Of a stretch of DNA of 60,000 nucleotides, positions 22,491 to 32,819 are shown one piece after another. Under the pieces are notes generated by a model. The model was given only the letters and a program-made list of their open reading frames with translations. It was not told the DNA's origin and ran no database searches. Positions within the stretch are counted from its first letter, which is position 1; each line of letters opens with the position of its first letter. The stretch lies in the NCBI RefSeq assembly GCF_037975245.1, contig NC_092581.1, positions 12,243,303 to 12,303,302 on the forward strand, written 5' to 3'. The position numbers and the translations under genes are program-made. This stretch comes from Apostichopus japonicus. Lineage: Eukaryota > Echinodermata > Holothuroidea > Aspidochirotida > Stichopodidae.

Positions 22491-23120
22491 AATCATTTTA
22501 ATTCGTATGGACATCAAATCAGCAATTATTTCCCTTATGGCCTACCATACACGTGAAGTCGATTTAAATCGGTGTATGTCGATTCCCCACAATTTGAGAC
22601 TGATGGCCCGCCATACAGCGCAGGTGTTTGCACAACAAAAAACCCATCAATGTTTCAATAGGGAACAAATAGCCCTGCAGAACTAAGCAGAGGTATAAGA
22701 TTGTCGAGACTACTGGAGCATAACTTTACACAATGAAACATCTACTACACTCCCGCCTATAATCTGGACAATGGGAAATATATGAATGATTGTCAAATAG
22801 GACTTCATTCTCTTCTTTTAGAAGCCAATAGTTGAAGAACTTTTTTCTAATAGCCGGTTTGCCTGAGAAGGTTGTACTAGCAAGTAGTGTGAATGAGTTT
22901 AAGAATGCTTTGGACAAAACACTTAAGGCATTGTAATTGGGTCTGATATTTTGTGTCTTCGGTTTTTTTGTCTCTTCGTATAGGGTCCTTGATGGCGACT
23001 TAATTGTCTCCCCTGATCCTTTTTCCTACTAAACTAAACGAAACTAGCCTCCCATAATCATGTATTATGCTAGGGCAGTGCATGTGAGGTATACTTCAAT
23101 GGACATTCGAGTGCAGTAGT
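22491..23120. other. Spacer, no recognised gene
   Basis: AT-rich, no family signature. ATGGCCTACCATACA and ATGGCCCGCCATACA recur 65 bases apart near 22537 and 22602. Confidence 0.35.
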
Positions 23121-23123
23121 AAC

Positions 23124-23128
23124 CTAAA

Positions 23129-23204
<76 letters not shown>

Positions 23205-23229
23205 TATATATATATATATATATATATTA

Positions 23230-23260
<31 letters not shown>

Positions 23261-23358
23261 TATATGTATATGTTAATGCAATGGAGGTAAACGACAAAGG
23301 CAAATGATATATATATGTATATATATATATACTGTATATATATACATATATATTAATA

Positions 23359-23447
<89 letters not shown>
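23124..23447. repeat. Long (TA)n microsatellite tract with a short unique island
   Basis: Two (TA)n blocks, 23124-23272 and 23306-23447, with scattered interruptions (TTAATA, TGTA, TACA), around a unique island at 23275-23305. Confidence 0.95.
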
Positions 23448-23448
<1 letters not shown>

Positions 23449-23639
23449 GGTTTCGGTTTAGTACTTCCGGATGCAGATCCCTAATTAGTGGATACTGTTT
23501 TTTAAAGACAAAAGAAAGTATTCTGAAGGGGCACGAAACATCAAACAGCGTGATGCACCCCAAATCCCTCGTCCCAAATGTTACAACAACTGTTCCGTGA
23601 CTCGATTTCAAATGATTTTCTGGTGACTGAAGTTGATTG

Positions 23640-24095
23640 ATTATCAATATTTACCGAAACCTTTTGTATATTCATGAAAATATGGATTTTTTTCAAAATA
23701 TGTGATATTTAATACATGCATCATCTGGTTACAACAGAATGGATGATGTCATCAGGTCAATTCAGTTGAAAGTGTCTACCGAAACTTTTGTAGCCTATAT
23801 ACTCATGAAAATATGGATTTTTTTTTTCAAAATATGTGATATTTTATACATGTATCATCTGGTAACAACAGAATGGATGATGTCATCAGGACAATCCAAT
23901 TGAAAATGTCATTGTTTTGTTGTTTCATCTGATTATCAATATTACCGAAACTTGTTTATACTCATGAAAATATGGATTTGTTCAAAATTTGTGATATTTT
24001 ATAAATGCATTATCTGGTAACAACAGAATGGATGATGTCATCAAGGACAATCCAATTGAAAATGTCGTTGTTTTGTTGTTTAATCTGACAATCAG
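23640..24095 (+). repeat. Three-copy tandem repeat, about 165 bp
   Basis: Copies begin TACCGAAAC near 23653, 23778 and 23943 and share ACTCATGAAAATATGGATTT and AACAGAATGGATGATGTCAT. The first spacing is 40 bases shorter, lacking the TTGTTTTGTTGTTT segment. Confidence 0.85.
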
Positions 24096-24339
24096 TTACC
24101 CACAGAGGGGGGGGGGGGAAATATTTCTACAAAAAAGAGAAACATTTTGATGAAATTGTCAAAAGTACAGAGAACTTTGACAGCAATAGGCCTATACAAG
24201 TATTCAAAATGTATCAGATTTCTCCCAGATGACATTTCACAGACACCCTATATATATACTGTAGTGTGATCCAAACTTCCAAAAGTAAGATGGCTGTTTG
24301 GAAAGTCAAGAGTAGACTATACATCAAGTTCCCCATATT

Positions 24340-25095
24340 TGATTTTGATTTGATTTATTTGTTTTATCACGTGAATATATTCATTGTGAAAGGAAGTCTT
24401 CTAAAAAACCTATATTGGCTTAACAAAGTAGAAGACTCCCTTCACACTGCAAAATGTGATAAAAGAAATAAATATACAAATACAAAAAGGAAAAGATGAA
24501 GAAAAGGAAATGAAAATATTACAGTTCACCAAAAAAAAAATCAATAGTAGTATGATATTTGAATTAATAAGATGCAATGATTTCTTTCATTAAATATTTT
24601 CTAAATGATCTTTGTGATAATTTATTTTTGTTCATTTCTGTTATAGAATTCCAAGTTCTTATAGCACGATTTCTTAAGCTTAACATTCCTATTGAAGTAT
24701 TCGTTGTGTAATAATGCGCATTATCGGCGTATCTTGTATTGTGATAATGTTAATCCCTATTACTAATAAGGTAATTCTGAAAAGCATTAGGCAGTAGTCC
24801 ATTCCACGCCTTATAGGTGAAGGTGGCAATATTTACACGAATTATGTCATTGACTTTCAATAAATTAAAATTCTTAAATACAGGGCTGGTGTGATCACGA
24901 GGTGCAGCACGTGATATTTGTCGGATTGCCTTCTTTTGTAGTATAATAAGTGAATTGAGATTAGTTTTATACGTGCCAGACCAAATAATAAAACAATAAG
25001 AAATATGTGGTACTACCAGGGTTTGATAAAGTGTCTTTAATATGTGTTGTGGCAAGAAGTGTTTTAATTTGGATAAAATATCTCGAGTTACACGT
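24340..25095 (-). pseudogene. LINE F: antisense 3' fragment of the B type
   Basis: Read on the minus strand it encodes LSKLKHFLPQHILKTLYQ, then IIWSGTYKTNLNSLIILQKKAI and TYKAWNGLLPNAFQNYL, with a broken frame beyond 24750, followed by the 3' UTR hairpins and a tail of AAATC repeats at 24340. On the right of the hairpin (24441-24482) there is also a plus-oriented A-type tail, CACACTGCAAAATGTGAT plus AAATATACAAATAC. Confidence 0.87.
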
Positions 25096-25175
25096 GCAAG
25101 ATATTGAAATTGGGTGTTCAACTACAGCATAGGGGTATATTTCTCTCTTCAATCCATATTTCACATTGTTGAAAG

Positions 25176-25206
<31 letters not shown>

Positions 25207-25319
25207 CGCATATATACATCTCTGATCACAACCGCAGTCTCTTACAATCTGACTTTCTTTATCGCGCACCCCCACACTGCCTGATCAAACTCAAACGTAT
25301 ACCATATTACCGCGGTATT

Positions 25320-28300
25320 TCTAATTATATAATACAACAAGAGCCCAAGGGCACTGTGGTTCCTTGCTTGGGGTATATGACAATACACATCATATTATCA
25401 AGCAAGATTGGGCTGAAATAGTCCAAGTAATTGTCCTACATGTTCCCATAAAGTAACCAACACTATAGCCAACACTTTTGTGATCACAAAATGTGATCGG
25501 ATTTTTTATCAAAAGGCACTTTTGAGATCTAAATATGGCGTCGAAAATGTAAGAAATATAAGAGACCTACAAGCGTGTCAACAGATATGATAACAATGGT
25601 GACCTCAGATGACATGACCTTGAAGTTTCAAAATGTTCCACCACCCCATTCACAACTTGTCCCAAAATATCAACCATGTCACACCTTGGCATTGAGATTT
25701 AATTGCATTAAATGTCAAAAAATTAACTTTTGAACTTGTATGTAACTTCACACACTAAGGTCACCCGGAGGTCAACCAATTGACATTTCTGATCGGTGAG
25801 ACCTAAATAGAGCATGACTGTAAAAATTCAAACATTTTTTCTTTGCCAATTTTCTCCCCCATAATACTACTTTTTTAACATTAGCTGACCTTTGGTGACC
25901 TTGGATCACATGACCGTTAAGTTTGAAAATATTCCCCTATACCCTTTGCAACTTGTCCAAAAAAATCAACCTTGTAACACCTTGGCACTGGGAGTTATTG
26001 CATTAAATGTGTGAAAATTAAATTTGACCTCAAATAACTTCGCACACGAAGGTCAAATGGGGGTCATCCCATTGACATTTATGATCAGAAGGTACCTTTA
26101 ACATCTGAAAGTAGCATCGAAACTGTAAAAATCCACAAAACACGAAAAGGTCACCAGAGGTCAAATTGAGGTCAAGGGTCACCCAGATGCGGGTCAACAA
26201 TTGGATTACATTGGAGCAACTCCCAACCCTAACTGACAATTTGTTCTTAAGTTGTCGCAAAAATACTAGTTTTTTATCATTAATTGACCTTTGGTGACCT
26301 TGTATCACATGACCATTAAGTTTGAAAATATTCCCCTATACCATTTGCAACTACTCCAAAAATATCAACCTTGTCACACCTTGGAACTGGGAGTTATTGC
26401 ATTAAATGTGTGAAAATTAACTTTGACCTCATATAACTTCGCACACGAAGGTCACACAGGGGTCAACCTATTGACATTAATGATCAGAAGGTACCTTTGA
26501 CATCTGAAAATAGCATCGAAACTGTAAAAAATCCACAAAACACGAAAAGGTCACCAGAGGTCAAATTGAGGTCAAGGGTCACCCAGATGCGGGTCGACAA
26601 TTGGACTTCATTGAAGCAACTTCCAACTCTAACGGACAATTTGTTCTCAAGTTATCGCAAAAATACTAGTTTTTTATCATTAATTGACCTTTGGTGACCT
26701 TGTATCACATGACCGTTAAGTTTGAAAATATTCCCCTATACCATTTGCAACTACTCCAAGAATATCAACCTTGTCACACCTTGGAACTGGGAGTTATTGC
26801 ATTAAATGTGTGAAAATTAACTTTGACCTCATATAACTTCGCACACGAAGGTCACACAGGGGTCAACCTATTGACATTAATGATCAGAAGGTACCTTTGA
26901 CATCTGAAAATAGCATCGAAACTGTAAAAATCCACAAAACACGAAAAGGTCACCAGAGGTCAAATTGAGGTCAAGGGTCACCCAGATGCGGGTCGACAAT
27001 TGGACTTCATTGAAGCAACTCCCAACTCTAACGGACAATTTGTTCTCAAGTTATCGCAAAAATACTAGTTTTTTATCATTAATTGACCTTTGGTGACCTT
27101 GTATCACATGACCGTTAAGTTTGAAAATATTCCCCTATACCATTTGCAACTACTCCAAAAATATCAACCTTGTCACACCTTGGAACTGGGAGTTATTGCA
27201 TTAAATGTCTGAAAATTAACTTTGACCTCATATAACTTCGCACACGAAGGTCACACGGGGGTCAACCCATTGACATTTATGATCAGAAGTTACCTTTAAC
27301 ATCTGAAAATAGCATCGAAACTGTAAAAATCCACAAAACACTAAAAAGGTCACCAGAGGTCAAATTGAGGTCAAGGGTCACCCACATGCGTGTCGACAAT
27401 TGGATTACATTGAAGCAACTCCCAACCCTAACGGACAATTTGTTCTCAAGTTATCGCAAAAATACTAGTTTTTTATCATTAATTGACCTTTGGTGACCTT
27501 GTATCACATGACCGTTAAGTTTGAAAATATTCCCCTATACCATTTGCAACTTGTCTCAAAATATCAACTGTGTAACACCTTGGCACTGGGAGTTATTACA
27601 CTAAATGTCTGAAAATTAACTTTGACCTCATATAACTTCGCACACGAAGGTCACACGGGGGTCAACCTATTGACATTTATGATCAGAAGTTACCTTTAAC
27701 ATCTGAAAATAGCATCGAAACTGTAAAAATCCACAAAACACTAAAAAGGTCACCAGAGGTCAAATTGAGGTCAAGGGTCACCCAGATGCGGGTCGACAAT
27801 TGGATTACATTGAAGCAACTCCCAACCCTAACGGACAATTTGTTCTCAAGTTATTGCAAAAATACTAGTTTTTTATCATTAATTGACCTTTAGTGACCTC
27901 GGATCACATGACCGTTAAGTTTGAAAATATTCCCCTATACCATTTGCAACTTGTCTCAAAATATCAACTGTGTAACACCTTGGCACTGGGAGTTATTACA
28001 CTAAATGTCTGAAAATTAACTTTGACCTCATATAACTTAACATACAAAGGTCACCTTGGGTCAACTTATTGACATTTTTGATTGATGAGACCTAAATTAG
28101 AGCATCAAACTATAAAAATTCAAACATTTTTTTCTTTGCCCATTTTCTACCCCCAAAATACTAGTTTTTTGACATTAATTGACCTTTGGTGACCTCGGAT
28201 CACATGACCGTTAAGTTTGAAAATATTCCCCTAGACCATTTGCAACTTGTCCAAAAATATCAACCATGTCACACCTTGGAACTGGGAGTTGTTGCATTAA

Positions 28301-29215
28301 ATGTGTGAAAATTAACTTTGACCTCGTATAACTTCGCACACGAAGGTCACACGGTTGTCAACCAATTGACATTTTTGATCGGAAGGTACCTTTGATATCC
28401 AAATCTAGCATCAAAACCACACATTTTCTTTTTTGCTCGTTTACTCCCAAAATAAGCACATTTTTTCTAATGTGACCTTTGACCTTTTGACCTTGGTTTC
28501 AGATGTAGTTTAATCTCCTGATTCCAAAAAACAAAACCAAAAGTCTGTACAACCATCCTAACTCCGACCGAAAAACTTTGACCCCATATAACTTCGCACA
28601 TAAAGGTCACACGGGGTCAACCTATTGACATTTATGATCAGAAGGTACCTTTGACATCTGAAAATAGCATCGAAACTGTAAAAATCCCAAAAACACGAAA
28701 AGGTCACCAGAGGTCAAATTGAGGTCAAGGGTCACCCAGATGCGGGTCGACAATTGGATTACATTGAGGCAACTCCCAACCCTAACAGACATTTCGTTCT
28801 CAAGTTATTGCAAAAATACTAGTTTTTTATCATTAATTGACCTTTGGTGACCTCGGATCACATGACCGTTAAGTTTGAAAATGCTCCCCTAACCAGTTCA
28901 CAACTTACCTCAAAATATCAATCTTGTCGCACATTGGCACTGGGAGTTATTGCAGTTTTAATATTTTCGGTTTTTGGACCATAGCTGACCTTTGGTGACC
29001 TTTGTGGGCACCAAAAACAATAGGGCACACCTTCTCCATATGGCGGATCTATAGTCTAAGTTTGGCCTCAATCCAACATTCCCTTATTGAGATAGAGCGT
29101 ACCCAAGCAAGTGTCACAGACACACACACACACACACATACATACATACACACATACACACACACACACGCCAACCTGACTGCATAGGTTCCTTTTGCTA
29201 AAGCAAGGAACCAAA
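25320..29215 (+). mobile_element. Composite repeat with 12-bp inverted ends, 3' hairpin and tandem-repeat core, Helentron/HINE-like candidate
   Basis: GGTTCCTTGCTT at 25358-25369 and its exact reverse complement at 29201-29212 bound the block. Just inside the right end, GGTTCCTT (29187-29194) can pair with AAGGAACC (29205-29212) to form a terminal hairpin. The core is a satellite array (25590-28985); a TAGAGCGTACCCAAGCAAGTG segment and a CA-rich run (29118-29170) precede the right end. One-sided hairpin, short inverted ends, internal tandem units and a microsatellite together match non-autonomous Helentron-type elements (DINE-1, mollusc pearl). No protein is encoded. Assignment by architecture only. 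Confidence 0.6.
25590..28985 (+). repeat. Satellite array of about 295-bp and 400-bp units rich in AGGTCA half-sites
   Basis: The anchor TTGACCTTTGGTGACCT recurs near 25884, 26284, 26684, 27083, 27483, 27883, 28179 and 28837. That gives five units of about 400 bases from 25884, with units of about 296 bases before and after. The 400-bp unit carries an extra 105-bp block with AAAAGGTCACC, AATTGAGGTCAAGGG and CAGATGCGGGTC. The central copies are almost identical, so homogenisation was recent. No open frame is conserved. Confidence 0.92.
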
Positions 29216-30170
29216 AATCAATGTGGTATCGATCGGCAAGGGGACTAGGGTTGAGATCTGATCAATCGTTCGGCTGTTTGCCTTCTTGGTGACCAGGTTC
29301 TTTCCAAATGTGACATTTCTTAAAATAAGTATTACCAACAGGAAGCAGCAAACATATTTGTTCGGCAGGGGTTACGTAACACTACCTGACTAACGACACT
29401 ACTTATAACACTTTTTGACATATTTCAAGTCAAACCGTCATGCATCAAAGAGCCCAATACTTCCAAACAATAATGGCGACCCTCAGGCAAGTGGGATTTG
29501 CATATAGGCCTACCGTCAATGAACATTCCAGATGTAGTGTGTGGCAGTATACAATACAAAGACCAGAGCGGGTGTACAAACATTATAAGGAAAACATATT
29601 ACATGTGCGTAGTCTGTTATACAGTGGATCTCGTATGACAAGTTAATTAAAGCGAAAGTTACAGAAGGATGAAAGCCCGTTTACGTTAGCATTGCGGCAT
29701 TCACTTATTACGTAATGCTTATTGACTGACGTTTTCAAATGTGTATGTTTTAACACTTGGAATTATCCATTGCTTGGCACAATCAATTTATCCAGCAGCC
29801 ATCGTGTAACGCTTGTCGCATACGTTCAACAGTTTCGAGTGCAATTACATTATAACACAATTACGATTGCTTTATTATCACACTGCAGTTCGTGCGTATT
29901 ACAAGGTACAGTATACAGTATCATTTTTTTTTTTTATTTTCAAAGTGTGCATTTTGTCATTTCTTACTGAAGAATTTGAAGATTTTTAGTTTTCAGAAGT
30001 AGAAATTTCACAGATTGCATAGAGAGCAGGGTTTTTTTTGTATTAACAAAAAGGGCATTTTACACGGGCAGATCAAGGGAGGGTTCTTCCCGTTTATTCT
30101 GACTTTTTTGGGGCACTAACTTGAAATTTTATAGAAGTAAAACAAACATTTTGTTGCAAAACCTACACAA
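29216..30170. other. Spacer, no recognised gene
   Basis: Short frames at 29440-29646 and 29722-29970 match no family. TAGGCCTA at 29505-29512. Nothing else seen. Confidence 0.4.
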
Positions 30171-30171
30171 T

Positions 30172-30455
30172 TGATTGATTGATTGATTTGTTTTATCACG
30201 TGAATATATATAATGTGATAGGAAGTCCTCTAAAAAACCTTCAGATGGCTTAACAAAGTAGAGGACTCCCTGTAAAGAAAAGGAAAAAGTAAACTAAATA
30301 TATAAGAAAATATGAACATGTTCAATTAATAAGATGCAATAATTTTTTGAATAAAGTTTCTTCTGAATGATTTTGCAGAAGGTTTATTTGTAATATCGTC
30401 TGATAGAGAATTCCATGTTTTGATTGTACGTGAAAATTCCGTAGCCTAATTTCGG
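30172..30455 (-). pseudogene. LINE G: antisense 3' fragment
   Basis: The minus strand encodes the last ORF2 codons (TWNSLSDDI, then FIQKIIASY), followed by the 3' UTR hairpin GGAGTCCTCTA / TAGAGGACTTCC and a tail of CAAT repeats at 30170-30190. About 280 bases remain. Confidence 0.82.
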
Positions 30456-31064
30456 TAGCCTAATTTCGGTATTACCGATTCTTTTCACCGGACAACCCCA
30501 CCGGGGGGGGGGGGCATCCTCCTCCGAGAGGTCATGCTTTAGACTACTTTATTTTAGAAAAGAACTGAGTTAATATTTATATCACCATGCAGGCTCATAT
30601 CGTGTTGTGCCAGTGTAATGGCAATTCTATCAGGGTTTTAGTATTCATATCAGTGCAGCGAAAGTGAGTGAATGGTGTGAGAACGTTTTGGTTAAGTGGT
30701 TAAAGGGAGTGAAGACTCGCGCACAAAGAAACGTCTGATGCAGGTAATCTGACCTAGTTTCGAATGAGGTGTAACAGAAGTGTTAGACACCACCATCGAT
30801 CCCAGAAAATACACACACAGCTTGCTTACCGTCGGTAATTAGACACTAGTGTACAGTCAATACATGCAGCTACGGTCAATACCCACAACAAAGTGTACAT
30901 AGCAGCGATGGACATCTCAACAGGGAGTTGTTATGGAACCTGATCTCAGGTCCAGATAAAAGATAACAAGGTATCACGTTTTATTACTGTCTGCATTTTG
31001 TAGCGACAAGAAGAAAACTTCACTTGCAAGCAACGGAAAGTTAACTTTTTTTCAGAGGGCGGCA
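30456..31064. other. Spacer, no recognised gene
   Basis: A GC-rich run with a G homopolymer near 30505; otherwise unique AT-rich sequence. No gene recognised. Confidence 0.35.
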
Positions 31065-31065
31065 C

Positions 31066-31440
31066 GCGGTTTGGGCGAGTCTTCAATGCCTTTATGGCAG
31101 TGGACTTGTGATCTCAGACTCGCAGATTCGAGTCCTGTCCAGATCATAACGTTGTGTCCTTGGGCACGGCACTTTATCACCATTGCCTCTCCTCACTCAG
31201 GTGTATAAATGGTGACTTGTGAGATCAACTGCTGCCATGTGGAGGAATTGTCTCTATGTTTGACATGTTATCGTTGACCAGGGTAATATTGTGATGCGCC
31301 TTGAGCACCGTTATGTGTGTATAGGCCTATGTCTGCGCTTTATAAATCCTCAATATTATAAATTCTCAATATTATTATTATTATTATTATATCATCGTCA
31401 TCGTTATTGTTATTGTTGTTATTATTATTATTATATATCA
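31066..31440 (+). mobile_element. tRNA-derived SINE with L2-type tail
   Basis: The head has a good RNA polymerase III B box (AGATTCGAGTCCTG near 31123). The body has GTGTCCTTGGGCACGGCACTT, known from many deuterostome SINE and L2-like tails, and the 3' end is GCGCTTTATAAAT followed by ATT microsatellite repeats (31370-31440). No protein. The A box is weak. Confidence 0.7.
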
Positions 31441-31473
31441 TTGAGCATAACGGCGTGTCTTTTGAAGCATAGA

Positions 31474-31514
31474 ACCAGGGAGCTGCTATTTACATAAAAT
31501 ATCAGCTCCCTGGT
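31474..31514. repeat. 12-bp perfect inverted repeat
   Basis: ACCAGGGAGCTG (31474-31485) and CAGCTCCCTGGT (31503-31514) with a 17-base AT-rich loop, just downstream of the SINE. Confidence 0.85.
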
Positions 31515-32340
31515 AGAACTAATATGTACCAGTCGTTTCACAAAACGTCGGTTATTTAAAGGTCATTAGTTTTGCTTCCATATTACGTTAGATAGTGTTC
31601 AATAATATTCCCCCATGCTCAAATTTCATCAAAGCATTTTACTGTCACTATAAGGAGTTATTCACAGTGAGATACTTAATTGTTCGATATTAACACTATT
31701 AACTGTCTGTGATTAATATGGATTATCAAACCCTACAGAATAATACTTTTGAAAAATTGATAAAATTTCGGGCAAATACTGCTGAAATATGAGACCCTTA
31801 ATAGTTGAGAGGACAGCAGATTATGGCTACCTGAGTAATTCCGCCTAATTATGGAATTGCCAAAAATAAAATGTAGGTTCAGTCGACTGGAAAATCATAA
31901 AGACGTCGAATCTTGACGGAAAGCTTGAACCTGAACTGGCCAAGGGTGAGAAGCGAGGGGAGCGAGGAAGATGATGGGGTGGGTGGGAGGCACTGGAAAC
32001 AACAAACCTTATAAAATGTACAGAGCCACCGGATTACTGAGAGATGGTTGTATATTCTGTCAAAGGAACTATTGAGTATGATTATCGCTTGGTCTATATT
32101 TAACTCTGCATCAATGTATACCTTGCTCTATCATTTACACAAGTAGCAAATTATTTGCATACATTTATCTGATTATTACGGGTTTAATATCCATGTTGGG
32201 ATAAGCATAAAGGTTGCGAACATGTATGTCGAATAGTTTACGGAACTGTATAAATTTCATTAATGTATTGATGACGCTGTTTTATTAATAGCTATATGAT
32301 GATTTGAAATTCATACTAATATTATGCATGTGGGTGTTCT
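31515..32340. other. Spacer upstream of the oxidoreductase gene
   Basis: No recognised repeat or gene. A splice acceptor (CTTCTGTACTGCAG) at 32351-32352 just before the coding start suggests that this stretch is partly intron between a 5' UTR exon and the coding exons of the next gene. Confidence 0.4.
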
Positions 32341-32367
32341 TCTGTACTGCAGGAAAATTATACCAGT

Positions 32368-32757
32368 ATGAAGTTGGTGATCGTTGGAGCCACTGGTGCT
32401 ACGGGACTTTGCCTCGTACAACAGGCGGTGGACGCTGGACATGACGTCACAGCAGTTATGAGAAATACCGACAACTTTCCAATTCAACATGAAAACTTAA
32501 AGGTATACATTTAAGTTCAAATCGCAATACCTTTTGAATGTTGACTTAATGTTATTTTCGTTATTACGCTCTTAACGTTTTCAACTTTACAAAGAGTCGA
32601 ATCGTGTGCTGAAACGAATGAAAGTCGTTTATTTGTCTCAATCTTTACGAAATAGTTTGGGGAGTTAAGCCTATCAGCACAATAATTTTGAGAACTTTAA
32701 ACAATTCTTAGCATTCCAAAATGTTAGGCCAATACTGACGGTCTTTCAACAGCTCGT

Positions 32758-32819
<62 letters not shown>

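Noticed and set aside
23273-23647. Frames rich in Tyr and Ile
   Set aside because: Translation of the (TA)n tract.
25590-28985. Centromeric satellite
   Set aside because: The array is short, bounded by inverted ends and inside a gene-bearing window, so a mobile-element core is a better reading.
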